Shown here in pieces: positions 1-7,481 of a stretch of 15,833 nt of DNA. Within the stretch, counting starts at the first letter, position 1; each line of letters starts with the position of its first letter. Source of the stretch: Nitriliruptoraceae bacterium. Lineage in GTDB: Bacteria > Actinomycetota > Nitriliruptoria > Nitriliruptorales > Nitriliruptoraceae. Under the pieces are notes generated by a model. It worked only from the letters and a program-made list of their open reading frames with translations, did no database searches and was not told where the DNA came from. A program made the position numbers and the translations under genes. Location of the stretch: assembly GCA_007121975.1 (NCBI GenBank), contig SKJO01000220.1, positions 1-15,833 on the forward strand, in the 5' to 3' direction.

Positions 1-23
1 CTCGCAGCCCGAAGGTCCGCACT
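1..23. repeat. Partial copy of dispersed palindromic repeat (loop and one arm)
   Basis: The first 23 bases match the loop and right arm of the hairpin at 15346-15377, with 2 differences across the shared stretch (CTCGCAGCCCG, then AGG.CCGCACT). The other arm would lie before the window. The stretch from here to the methyltransferase stop at 177 shows no gene that I can support. Confidence 0.6.
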
Positions 24-176
24 CGACGGCGACCGGTAGGGCCACCGCGAGCACAAGCGGTCGGCCGAACTCGCGGGAGACGTGACGGCCGCTTAGCCGA
101 TGACGCGAGTGCATAATCGTCGAGGGTGTGGTCCTCGGTCTTCGGGTCTGCCAGCGCGTCCGTGATTGATGCGCAC

Positions 177-917
177 TCAGCTACCAGGAGTCTGCTCAGG
201 CTTGACGGCCTTGACGAGCCGAAGCTCGTCGCTGCCCATCAAGCGGAGGTCGACGAGGTGGCCTACGGGTCCTGCGCTGGCGGGGCCGTAGATCATCGAC
301 ACCTCGCCGAACCCGGCGTCCTCGATCAGCTTCCGGACGGCGTCTTCGTCGCTGACGTCGACGACCTGGGTGATCGGGTGGGGCAGGTGCTTGGGAGGCC
401 CGTCCGGCCATCGCATCCCGATGTGTATGACCATCCGGCCGCCGGGACGCAGCACCCGCAGGATCTCGCTCAGCGTGCGCCGAGGATCGGGCAGGAACGG
501 AAACGCATCCATCAGGGTGACCGCGCTGAACGTGGCCTCGGCCCATGGCAGGACGGTCGCGTCGCCGTGGACCACTTCTGCGGTTCCGGCCGCGATGCGA
601 TCGGCGAGCCGCTCCCGCGCCAAGCGGACCTTCGCTTCGGACCAGTCGATGCCTGCCACCCGCCGCGCTTGCGCGGCATGGACGGCCAGGAACTCGCCCC
701 AGCCGCACGCCACATCGAGGAGGTCGTCCTCCCCTGTGGCCTCCAGCGTGTCGGCGATCAGCCGATACATCGGCCGGCACCCGTAGGAGTTGATCCAACT
801 GCCGCCTCGTCCCGGAAGGGTTCCCTCCGCTAGGTGGGCCTTGAGTGGACGGCGCGCAATCACCCCGGCGACTGCGGCGCCGGCGACGATCGTCCCGACG
901 GCGATGCTGCGTCTCAT
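177..917 (-). CDS. Membrane-anchored class I SAM-dependent methyltransferase
   Basis: A 246-residue protein. Residues 5-21 form one hydrophobic segment with a basic start (MRRS) and basic flank (ARRPLK), so the protein is probably anchored in the membrane with the enzyme facing the cytoplasm. Residues 66-160 carry the Rossmann methyltransferase signature: motif I 'LLDVACGWGEF' (67-77), acidic Asp91 after 'VAGI' that should bind the SAM ribose, 'HGDATVLPW' (117-125), and 'ILRVLRPGGRMVI' (152-164). This matches the Methyltransf_11/25 group (UbiE-like); the substrate cannot be read from sequence. The start ATG overlaps the stop of the upstream SRPBCC gene by 4 bp (ATGA), so the two are co-transcribed and probably translationally coupled. 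A lipid or small hydrophobic substrate is an inference from the anchor and the START-type partner. Confidence 0.88.
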   Translation of the reverse strand: MRRSIAVGTIVAGAAVAGVIARRPLKAHLAEGTLPGRGGSWINSYGCRPMYRLIADTLEATGEDDLLDVACGWGEFLAVHAAQARRVAGIDWSEAKVRLARERLADRIAAGTAEVVHGDATVLPWAEATFSAVTLMDAFPFLPDPRRTLSEILRVLRPGGRMVIHIGMRWPDGPPKHLPHPITQVVDVSDEDAVRKLIEDAGFGEVSMIYGPASAGPVGHLVDLRLMGSDELRLVKAVKPEQTPGS

Positions 918-1390
918 GATGTCCCTCCTCGCTTCCGGGGAGCGGCGACCTCCAGCGTGCTCTTGAGTCGTTCCAGCATCTTTCGGTCCGCGCGTAGGTA
1001 GCTGTCGGCGATGAGCCGCCCGACCACCGGGAGGTTCCAGAACCGGCCGGGATGGTGTGCGATGGTCACTCGGACACCCTCACCGTGGGGCTCGAACCAC
1101 CAGTCGAAGCTGCCCTCCATAGCGATCGACGTCTCGTCGTGGATGTGCCGATCGGCTTGGAACTCGGTGAACTCGCCGCTGCCCCGAACAGCGATCCCGA
1201 TCACCCGGGTCGCGAAGCGATACGTGGTGCCGACACCAGCGGGGGTGATGTCGACGCCGGAGAACACGACACCCGGCATCAGCTCGTTGAAGTGGGCCGG
1301 GTCTGTCACGAAGTTGAACACTCGGCCGACCGGCGCAGCGATGTCGACAGCGACAGACCCGCCCTTCACACACCCAGCCCCGGGCCGCAT
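914..1390 (-). CDS. SRPBCC / START-domain protein (polyketide cyclase-like)
   Basis: A 158-residue protein. It shows the SRPBCC pattern: 'VAVDIAAPVGRVFNFVTDP' (13-31) at the first strand and helix, 'GVGTTYRF' in the central sheet, 'GSFDWWFEPHGEGVRVTI' (93-110), and a long C-terminal helix ending 'KMLERLKSTLE'. Family members bind hydrophobic ligands in a helix-grip cavity; some are cyclases and many are lipid or coenzyme carriers. The open frame runs upstream to 1753, but that extension is low-complexity Arg/Pro-rich. GGAGGG lies 7 nt before ATG 1390, so I start there. The gene is first in a two-gene operon with the membrane-anchored methyltransferase (ATGA overlap). A joint role, such as presenting a hydrophobic substrate for methylation, is inferred. 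No enzymatic residue can be assigned. Confidence 0.85.
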   Translation of the reverse strand: MRPGAGCVKGGSVAVDIAAPVGRVFNFVTDPAHFNELMPGVVFSGVDITPAGVGTTYRFATRVIGIAVRGSGEFTEFQADRHIHDETSIAMEGSFDWWFEPHGEGVRVTIAHHPGRFWNLPVVGRLIADSYLRADRKMLERLKSTLEVAAPRKRGGTS

Positions 1391-1397
1391 GACCGAA

Positions 1398-1403
1398 CCC
1401 TCC
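1398..1403 (-). promoter_or_regulatory. Shine-Dalgarno site fixing the SRPBCC start
   Basis: GGAGGG on the minus strand, 7 nt before ATG 1390. It favours the short form over the in-frame ATG at 1456 and the longer open frame to 1753, neither of which has a comparable site. Confidence 0.75.
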
Positions 1404-1572
1404 GGGGCCGTACGTGGACGCGTCGCCCGCGTGCAGCCACAGTCTTCCAAGTACATGATGCACCCTGGATCCGAGTGGGGATAGGGCCGGCGATCCGGGC
1501 TTGGCATGCCGATCGGCTGCCGAGTCCCTCCAGGCGGCAACCGGCGAAACCGGCCTCCCGCCACTCGGAGAT

Positions 1573-1606
1573 GTCCGTACTCGAGTGCGCACACGACAGT
1601 ACGGAC
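1573..1606. promoter_or_regulatory. Inverted repeat GTCCGTACT...AGTACGGAC, candidate operator
   Basis: Perfect 9-bp arms, GTCCGTACT (1573-1581) and AGTACGGAC (1598-1606), separated by 16 nt. The left arm also sits in a near-palindrome centred on CTCGAG. The site lies 183 bp upstream of the SRPBCC start. The half-site CCGTACT/AGTACGG recurs in the 6335-6358 inverted repeat, which suggests a binding site of one regulator. The right arm merges into the dispersed repeat at 1601, so a repeat-element origin is the alternative. Confidence 0.4.
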
Positions 1607-1630
1607 CCTCGACGCCCGCAGGACCGCAGG
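1601..1630 (+). repeat. Dispersed palindromic repeat copy
   Basis: Shares the block GCCCGCAGGACCGCAG, preceded by CGGACC, with the copy at 7453-7481 (about 27 of 30 positions by eye). The ends are roughly complementary (CGGACCCT and AGGACCG), so the element can fold imperfectly. Confidence 0.6.
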
Positions 1631-1769
1631 GCTCGTCATCGCTTGCGGCGAAGTGGCAGCAGGCAGTCGACGGATCAGGGCGTACAGGCACGTAGCCGAC
1701 GCACGGAGCTGACGGCTCAGAGCAGGAAGGCGTGACGTGCCCTGCCTGCGCAACGGTGGTCGAGTGCCG

Positions 1770-2690
1770 TCACACGACCGTGTTGCGAAGCGCGGCCAAA
1801 AGGAACCCGAGGCTGATGTTCCTGGTCGTCGACGAGCTGCTGGTCCGCATGTGTCCCCAAGCGGGGTAGATGTGCGCTCTGCCGTTCTGCACGCCCGCGG
1901 CGGTCTGCTCGAACAGCTCGCGGGGATAGAAGGCGTCCTTGCCCCCGCCGATCACGAGGGTCGGCGCGGAGATCCGGTGCAGCTGCTCACCGACGTCGAA
2001 GGCGTCCTCGGCGTCGATGGTCACCAGCATGTCGGTGGGATCGTCGGGGGCCATCGATCCGACCATCCGGCGGATCAGGGGCTGCGTCGGGCGCTGCAGC
2101 GGTGTCGGCAGCATCGCGGTCATCAGCTGGGCCCAACCGCCGGCGGCGTCACCAGCCCTGGTCAGCCGCGCCAGCTCTCGTTGCAGCTCACGGCCGCGCG
2201 GACCGAGCCGATATGCCGATGCGACCACCACCAGCGCCCGGACCAGGTCCGGACGGTCCACGGCCAGCTGCAAGGCCACCGACCCGCCGGTGCTGGTGCC
2301 TGTCAGGAGGACCGGCTCACCAAACTCTTCCTCGACGGCGGCGATCAGGTAGCCGGCGATCTCCGACATCGACTCACCAAGGCGCAGCCCTGGCTTCTGG
2401 TTGACCACGTACACCCGGAAGTCGGCGCTGAGCGGCATCGCGTTGCGCAACACCATCCGGCGTTCCCACCCGGTGGGAACCTCATGCGTCGCCGTCAGCC
2501 CCATCGCCATGACCAACGGCGGCCCGTCACCGAATGCCAGGTACGGGATCTCATCGTTCAGCATCCCGGTCGTCACTATGGACACCGGCACACCTCGGCC
2601 TCGCTCCCTCGACGTTGCCAACCCGCCGGCCCATCCGACAGAGCCTGAAGTCTCACCTTCCTGCTTCCAGACACTCACCAGCATCGGCAT
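1770..2690 (-). CDS. Alpha/beta-fold hydrolase
   Basis: A 306-residue protein from ATG 2690. The fold and triad are clear: 'FGDGPPLVMAMGL' (the strand and oxyanion-hole region after strand 3), nucleophile elbow 'LLTGTSTGGS' with Ser133, acid 'LVIGGGKDAFYP' with Asp252, and His280 in 'PAWGHM'. It resembles general alpha/beta hydrolases (esterase, peroxidase or hydrolytic C-C families); the substrate is unknown. The start rests on GAGGAGGG 9 nt before ATG 2690. A GTG at 2585 with GAGGTG upstream is an alternative that would remove about 35 poorly conserved N-terminal residues, giving a more typical family start just before the first strand ('VSIVTTG'). The gene appears to stand alone, with about 380 bp of gap on its 3' side and about 400 bp on its 5' side. 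Confidence 0.87.
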   Translation of the reverse strand: MPMLVSVWKQEGETSGSVGWAGGLATSRERGRGVPVSIVTTGMLNDEIPYLAFGDGPPLVMAMGLTATHEVPTGWERRMVLRNAMPLSADFRVYVVNQKPGLRLGESMSEIAGYLIAAVEEEFGEPVLLTGTSTGGSVALQLAVDRPDLVRALVVVASAYRLGPRGRELQRELARLTRAGDAAGGWAQLMTAMLPTPLQRPTQPLIRRMVGSMAPDDPTDMLVTIDAEDAFDVGEQLHRISAPTLVIGGGKDAFYPRELFEQTAAGVQNGRAHIYPAWGHMRTSSSSTTRNISLGFLLAALRNTVV

Positions 2691-2922
2691 GTGAAGCAAC
2701 CCTCCTCGCTCGCAGGTGCTGCCTGTGGTCGGTCCTGCGTCGTGACCGAAGACCTCGAACCAAGCAGGACCGGACGGGCATGGCTCGTAGCCGCCGCTCC
2801 GTTTCTGTCGATCAAGTAGACGGGCACACCCGGACCCGGCAAGGGAGCACGATCAGGTTGGCGCAGCCCCGCACAACGTCAGCTGTCATGGGCTCTCGCG
2901 GCGCCTACAGTTTCGTCTCAAC

Positions 2923-2958
2923 ACGGACCTTGGATGTCCGGATGTCCGGGGTCCGGAC
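2923..2958 (+). repeat. Dispersed palindromic repeat copy with nested hairpin
   Basis: CGGACCTTGGATG is identical to the copy at 7453 and is followed by a diverged second half. Within it GTCCGGA (2936-2942) and TCCGGAC (2952-2958) form a perfect 7-bp stem with a 9-nt loop. Confidence 0.55.
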
Positions 2959-3052
2959 TCCCTCTGCGAGTCGCAGCGGCACTTCGTGCAGCGTCACGGT
3001 CGAATCGTCCTATCGGAGCAGGCGCAGCTTCACGAATCTTGAGGACGGCGAT

Positions 3053-3076
3053 ACGGGGTGTTGCCCCTTGCCCCGT
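3053..3076 (-). terminator. Possible terminator after GNAT gene
   Basis: ACGGGG (3053-3058) and CCCCGT (3071-3076) make a 6-bp stem with a 12-nt loop, 17 bp beyond the acetyltransferase stop. There is no U-tract, as is common in high-GC actinomycetes. The stem is short, so support is modest. Confidence 0.35.
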
Positions 3077-3092
3077 TCCCGCCGTACCTCGA

Positions 3093-3638
3093 CTACCTGG
3101 GCGGCACCGACACCATCCAAGTCCTAGGCGTGGCCCGCGACCATCGACGACCCGACTCCTGGCAGCCAACCGAGGCGAGATCCAGACGAAGGATGCGCTC
3201 CCCCTCCGAGTCCAGTGCGCCGGTCGGCACGAGTCCGAGACGGTCGTAGAAGCCGCCGGGACCGCCCTCCCCGATCACGTGGCTGGTGAGCAGCTCCGTC
3301 GCTCCCTCGGCACGGATGAGCCGAACGACCTCATCGACGATCGCGCGGCCGATACCGCGGCCGTGGTGCCGCTCATCCACGAGCAGCTTCCACAGAAACC
3401 AAGGACCGATGATGTCCGGCGGATCCGGCGTCACGTCCCAGCTGAGCATGACGAAGCCAACCGGCTCGCCGTCCAGGTACACCGCGCGATACCACGGGTT
3501 GCCCTCAGACGTCTCCGCCGCCTCCTCGATCGAATCGGCGACCGATGACACGAACCGACCTTCCGCCGGCCCCGCGTGGATGGCCGCTACGGCGTCCCGG
3601 TTCTCATCGGTGATCTCGCGCAGCGCGATCGATGGCAT
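3093..3638 (-). CDS. GNAT family N-acetyltransferase
   Basis: A 181-residue protein. The N-terminus 'IALREITDENRDAV' (4-17) and 'PWYRAVYLDGEPVGFVML' (48-65) are typical of the BltD/PaiA-like polyamine or amine acetyltransferase branch. The acetyl-CoA pyrophosphate loop is 'RHHGRGIGRAI' (90-100), preceded by 'FLWKLLVD'; motif B is 'GFYDRLGLVPTG' (129-140). The reaction is therefore transfer of acetyl from acetyl-CoA to an amine; the actual acceptor is not readable. The last 25 or so residues after 'RLDLAS' look unlike the family and may be a read-through tail created by loss of the ancestral stop. ATG 3638 matches the family start although no good ribosome site precedes it, so the transcript may be leaderless. 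No operon partner. Confidence 0.88.
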   Translation of the reverse strand: MPSIALREITDENRDAVAAIHAGPAEGRFVSSVADSIEEAAETSEGNPWYRAVYLDGEPVGFVMLSWDVTPDPPDIIGPWFLWKLLVDERHHGRGIGRAIVDEVVRLIRAEGATELLTSHVIGEGGPGGFYDRLGLVPTGALDSEGERILRLDLASVGCQESGRRWSRATPRTWMVSVPPR

Positions 3639-3820
3639 GCACCGATGCTACTGCCGTGGCTCAGCGTCAAGCAGCGGCTGGTTACTTCGCAGATCGACCA
3701 ACTCGGCAGACGGCGGGTCGTACGCAGCCGCGCACGGTTGTAGCCGCGCCTGGTCGACGTGCCCAGCGGCCCGAAACCGACCCCGCCATCCGCCGCACGA
3801 CCGTCAGGCGCCGCTCGACA

Positions 3821-3852
3821 CGGTCGAAGGGCCCCGCCGAGCCCTTCGACCG
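3821..3852 (-). terminator. Strong hairpin terminator (12-bp perfect stem)
   Basis: Arms CGGTCGAAGGGC (3821-3832) and GCCCTTCGACCG (3841-3852) are perfectly complementary around the 8-nt loop CCCGCCGA. It lies 17 bp beyond the stop of the secreted-protein gene on the minus strand. No T-tract, consistent with actinobacterial terminators. Confidence 0.75.
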
Positions 3853-3869
3853 GCTGTCGCGTGCCGGCC

Positions 3870-4526
3870 TCAGCCGCCCCCGCCCTTGCGGACCAGGTGC
3901 AGCTTGAGGGCTCGCAGCGACCAGGTGCCATCACGGTCGATCTGCAGGCGGTCCATCGATGAGTAGTGCCAACGCTGACCGTCGACGTCGACGACGGTGG
4001 CCTGCAGCCTCCCCCCGAACGAGTTGATCCGCGTTCCGCTGATGTCCCAGTCGTTGTCGTTGCCCCGGAAGCGGCCGCTGCCGACCGCCCATGGCTCGGT
4101 CTGCTCGTCGGTCGCGGTGCAGGCCGTCTCCTGATCGGTCAGTTCGTCGTCGAAACGCCAAAGTTCGAGTTCGACCGCGCCTCCCCACGTCCCCACGATC
4201 GCTCCCTTGCCGGTCTCGACCACGAGAAGCGGCACGAGCCGGGTGACCGGTGCGTCCCCTTCGTACCCTGACGCCTCCCACGCGCAGAACGCCTCGCGGG
4301 TGTAGTTCACGAAGACCACGAACCCGTTCTCCCAGTCGGCGTACAACTGCGATTCGATGCTGTCAAATCGTTCCGCTGGTGCCGCCACGGCCGGGGTGGC
4401 GAGCGTTGCCAGCGCCAGCATCACGATCATCGCCGTCAGGCGGCGGGTGCCGGGCGACGTCGCGCGGTCGGCTGCTCTTCGTCCTGCTCCCGGATCGGGT
4501 GGAACCATGCGAAGGGTGTCTTGCAT
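3870..4526 (-). CDS. Small secreted protein, function unknown
   Basis: A 218-residue protein. An N-terminal basic stretch of about 30 residues precedes a hydrophobic core 'MIVMLALATLATPAVAAP' (33-50), with a likely signal-peptidase I site after 'AVA'. The mature part (about 170 residues) is rich in beta-prone segments with Trp/Asp patches ('VGTWGGAVELELWRF', 'GSGRFRGNDNDWDISGTR') and only two cysteines (Cys81, Cys136), which could form one disulfide. The long n-region is real by the ribosome-site test: GGAGG lies 7 nt before ATG 4526. Its size, signal peptide and beta-rich character resemble the secreted proteins at 13785 and 14578, but I see no clear sequence match. I recognise no named domain. 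The hairpin at 3821-3852 probably terminates it. Confidence 0.75.
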   Translation of the reverse strand: MQDTLRMVPPDPGAGRRAADRATSPGTRRLTAMIVMLALATLATPAVAAPAERFDSIESQLYADWENGFVVFVNYTREAFCAWEASGYEGDAPVTRLVPLLVVETGKGAIVGTWGGAVELELWRFDDELTDQETACTATDEQTEPWAVGSGRFRGNDNDWDISGTRINSFGGRLQATVVDVDGQRWHYSSMDRLQIDRDGTWSLRALKLHLVRKGGGG

Positions 4527-5117
4527 CGTCGTACCTCCTGTCGCTCGCGTCGATAGGGTCCGAACCCCACGCCACGGGACCGGCGAACCGGCCGAGATCG
4601 ACCATGCCCCTCACGCGCCGGGGGCGCATCAGGGCAGGCACGCGGTCCCCGACAGGCGGCCTTCGTGTTGGTACGGACGGTCCACAGGTGGGCTGCCTGC
4701 TACAGCTCGAGCGCAGGCTGGGCCCGCGGGGCCGGAATCCAAGCGCCGGCAACTCGTTCGGGCCGGGCGGTGTCCATCGGCTGTCCGAACCGGTGAGCCC
4801 GCAGAGCGCACAATGCCCCCAATGGGCCTCGACCGTCGAACAGGAACGACGTCAGCCGCGCGGTCCGTGTCGACTCCGAGCCGGCCCGCGAGGCCGCCGA
4901 GCACATGTGCAGCCCGGAGGCCCGTAACGCGCCGACCGGTGCAGCTCGAGGCTCGGACCGGCCGCCGCGTGAGCGCCGACACCGCGGACCTGCGCCGCGA
5001 GGTCCATGGTCGAGATCGTGACGCTTGTGGGCCCGGGCAGCCGTGACTCAGAATTTCAGCGTCTCGACACCGCGTCACAACGGCGGGTATCGCACGGCTC
5101 GGGTCCAACCTTCAGGG
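4527..5117. other. Gene-poor gap of about 590 bp
   Basis: No gene I can support. Open frames here on both strands are Arg/Ser/Pro-rich with no ribosome site or family motif. The best candidate, 68 codons on the minus strand (4906-4700, containing 'FLFDGRGPLGALCALRAHRF'), has a more protein-like composition but no Shine-Dalgarno and could be the remnant of a larger gene. The promoter of the secreted-protein gene should be at the left end. Confidence 0.5.
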
Positions 5118-6331
5118 CTAGGTCTCGCCCGCGTGGGCGATATGGACGAACTGCCGCCACAGCAGCACGACTAGGAGCGCTGATCCGATGAACCCGAACC
5201 AGAACGGCGCGGTGATGCCGAAACTGCGGGCCAGCACGCCGCCGAGCGGTGCGCCGAGTACCAGTCCGCCCCTGTTGGCGACGCGGTAGACGCCGGTCAC
5301 CCGACCGAGCAGCGGGTTCGGCACCGCCCGCTGACGGACAACGGTGAAGAGAGTGCCCCAGACCAAAGCGTGTGCGCCGAACACGACCAGGGTGGCCAGC
5401 GCCACGGCAGGGATCGTGGTCAGGGCGAGCGACAGATGGGTGCCGGTCTCGACGAGCACCCGACGGGCAGCAGGGACGCCAGGCGGAAGCGCCGCTCGAG
5501 AGCTCCGTAGGAGACCGTCCCGATCACGCCGCCGATGGCGACGGCCGTCATCAGCAGCCCGAACCCGACCTCACCCATCCCGAGACGCTCACCGGCGTAG
5601 AGGACGAGCACACTCCACCCGGCACCGAAGGTGACGTTGAAGGCGAAGATGGTGAGCGTGAGCGTGCGCATCGGCGGGTGGCCGACCAGCCAGCGCAGCC
5701 CCTCCACCGTGTCCGCCCACACGCCTGCGACCTCGGTGCGCTCGCTGCGCATGCTGCCGACGATGCGCGAGATAAGCGTCGCGCCCAGGACGAAGGCAGC
5801 CGCGTTCGCGGCGAACGGCAGGGCCATGCCGGCCGCGAACAGCGCCGCACCGATCGGCGGCGCCACCATCTGGTTGGCGAGCAGGAAGGCCCCCTGCATG
5901 CGCGCGTTCGCGACGCCCAGATCCTTGCGGGCGACAAGGCTCGGCAGCAGGGTGCTACTCGCCGAGTCGGCGAACGTCTCTGCCGTGCCGAGCACGAACA
6001 GCACGACAAGCGCCCACGCGATGGTCAGGGTCTCGGTGACGACGAGGGCGACCAGTGCGAGCAGCACGCCCGCGCGGGCGAGGTTGACCACGACGACCAT
6101 CCGGCGCCGGTCGAGGCGGTCGGCGGCCACCCCACCCCCCATCCCGAAGAGCAGCATCGGCAGCCACTGCGCCGTCAGCGCCATGGACACGAGGAACGCA
6201 TCGCGGGTCAGCGAGGCCACGAGCAGCGGCCTGGCGAACCTCGCCGGGTGGGCCGTCGCGAACGCCCGCACGCCAGGGCACCGCGACCGGCCGCTTCCTC
6301 TTCCGACAGCAACTTCTAGGCGGTGAGGCAA
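5118..6331 (-). pseudogene. Frameshifted MFS transporter (EntS/MFS_3-like exporter)
   Basis: Two minus-strand frames together make an MFS transporter of roughly 400 residues. The upstream frame gives 'PLLVASLTRDAFLVSMAL', the loop 2-3 motif 'GGGVAADRLDRRRM', and further membrane helices down to 'GALERRFRLASLLPVG'. The downstream frame resumes with 'VETGTHLSLALTTIP', the helices around 'GAHALVWGTLFTVVRQRAVP' and 'LLGRVTGVYRVANRGG', and ends 'FVHIAHAGET'. The switch falls at about 5458-5466 and one missing base would restore the frame. The region before 'PLLVASLTRD' lacks the usual first helix and ribosome site, so the 5' end (about 6270-6331) also looks degraded. Family members export siderophores, macrolides or other small molecules by proton antiport. 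Sequencing indels cannot be excluded. Confidence 0.8.
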
Positions 6332-6334
6332 CGC

Positions 6335-6358
6335 CCGTACTCAGCCGCCGGAGTACGG
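6335..6358. promoter_or_regulatory. Perfect 8-bp inverted repeat, candidate operator between divergent genes
   Basis: Arms CCGTACTC (6335-6342) and GAGTACGG (6351-6358) flank an 8-nt spacer in the 51-bp gap between the divergent MFS gene and the gene starting at 6383. The size and symmetry suit a dimeric repressor such as TetR, MarR or GntR types. No such regulator gene is present in the window. The half-site recurs at 1573-1606. Confidence 0.5.
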
Positions 6359-6382
6359 TGGGATCGCCACGAGGGGGACGTG

Positions 6383-7326
6383 ATGGTGGTGCGGGATCTC
6401 TGGGCCGGCGCCGATGTGCGTTGGCAGGGCCGTGAGACGGTGCGTGAGGGCGTGCGGCTGCGTCCAGGTGATCGGGCCGTCGTCACCGATGCGGGCCGTC
6501 ACCACGTCACGTCGGGTCGGATTGCTGTACCACCACGCAGGGACACGGCCGCCTCGGCCGAGCCGCGGTGTGAGGATCCGGCTGACCTCGGGCGACGAAG
6601 TGACGGTGCCGCGCAAGCATCTCGAACTCGTGCCGCCTGACCATCCGCTGTCACCGGAGCCCGATGGCACGCAGGCTGCGTGGTGGCTTGAGCAGCTGGA
6701 GCCGTGGGGCGAGCACGACCTGTCGGTGAGCTCGCTGGTCCCGTCGGGCCTTCCGGCGGTGTGCCAGGTGCTGCACCCCTGGTGGGGCACCGATGCCGAG
6801 CCGATCAGCTGGCGATCGGCCGCGTCACAGCTCGGCTTCGCCAGCGTCACCGACTTCGACCGCAGCCGCGAGATGCTCCATCCCGGCCGCGCAGGATGCC
6901 GGCCTGTCCGCATCCTGTGGCGAGCTCGACACCAACGTTGCCGGTGCGCTCCTCGACAACCTGACGAACGCCACGACGTCCCCCGACGACGTCTTCGCCG
7001 CGGTCTGGGAAGGCTGGGGCGATGTCCCTGCCCAGCGCTTCCCCGGCGCCGCGCAGCTCGACACGCCGGGTCGCGGCCACTTCCTGCTTCGCGGACCGCT
7101 GAGGGGCGTGCTCAGCTCGGTGGCGGCGTCGAACATCGACCGACCCGCAGCAGGACTGTGGTGGCCCGCAGACCGAGCTTGGTTCGTCGCGACCAAGATC
7201 GAGTTCGAGTGGACGTTCGTCGCGGGCGATCTGACGCTGATGGAGAGCCTGCGCACCGACGAACGGCTCGAGGTGGCTGCCACGGCGTTCCACGCTGCGG
7301 CCAACCGTGCTGCCGAGCCACGGTGA
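6383..7326 (+). pseudogene. Conserved actinobacterial protein, broken by two frameshifts
   Basis: Three successive frames read as parts of one protein. Frame A starts at ATG 6383 behind GAGGGGG (5-nt gap) with 'MVVRDLWAGADVRWQGRE'. The frame changes between about 6490 and 6560, giving 'VRIRLTSGDEVTVPRKHLEL' and then 'QLEPWGEHDLSVSSLVPSGL' and 'QVLHPWW'. A second change at about 6880-6905 leads to 'TTSPDDVFAAVWEGWGD', 'GRGHFLLRGPL' and 'LWWPADRAWFVATKIEFEW', ending at TGA 7324-7326. The 'EPWGEHDLSVSSLVP...LWWPADRAW' pattern belongs to a conserved uncharacterised actinobacterial family; its function is unknown. The first part, a short Arg/Gly-rich beta segment, may have been a small barrel. Each change is +1 relative to the previous frame. 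Decay or sequencing error are both possible. Confidence 0.65.
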
Positions 7327-7347
7327 CCGGCGGGTGATCGCTCGGCA
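7311..7347 (+). terminator. Hairpin at the end of the broken gene
   Basis: TGCCGAGC (7311-7318) and GCTCGGCA (7340-7347) form a perfect 8-bp stem around a 21-nt loop that contains the stop codon. Possible terminator; the large loop weakens the call. Confidence 0.35.
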
Positions 7348-7452
7348 CGTCATGCGCACCGGGCTGTAGCGCCCGCTGTCACTACCTCAGCGTCGGCCCG
7401 CACGACGCCGGAACGGAGCGGTGGCTGCAACTCCTGGGGGCCGTGATCCACC

Positions 7453-7481
7453 GCGGACCTTGGATGCCCGCAGGACCGCAG
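7453..7481 (+). repeat. Dispersed palindromic repeat copy
   Basis: GCGGACCTTGGATG followed by CCCGCAGGACCGCAG. The ends GCGG.CCT and AGG.CCGC are complementary apart from one mismatch. The first half matches the copy at 2923 and the second half matches the copy at 1601. Confidence 0.6.

Larger units (their letters stand above)
1391..1769. other. Gene-poor gap (upstream of SRPBCC operon, downstream of hydrolase)
   Basis: About 380 bp with no supportable gene. It should hold the promoter of the SRPBCC-methyltransferase operon. It contains the inverted repeat at 1573-1606 and a copy of the dispersed repeat at 1601-1630, which are described separately. Confidence 0.6.
2691..3092. other. Gene-poor gap upstream of hydrolase
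   Basis: About 400 bp without a supportable gene on either strand. It contains the hydrolase ribosome site (GAGGAGGG just above 2699), a dispersed-repeat copy at 2923-2952 and a hairpin at 3053-3076. Confidence 0.6.

Noticed and set aside
1391..1753. Longer SRPBCC protein starting at 1456 or 1753
   Set aside because: The upstream residues lack protein character and ribosome sites, while GGAGGG precedes ATG 1390 at ideal spacing.
6490..6905. Programmed ribosomal frameshifting in the 6383-7326 gene
   Set aside because: Two separate changes, with no slippery heptamer or stimulatory stem recognised at either point; decay or sequencing indels are simpler.
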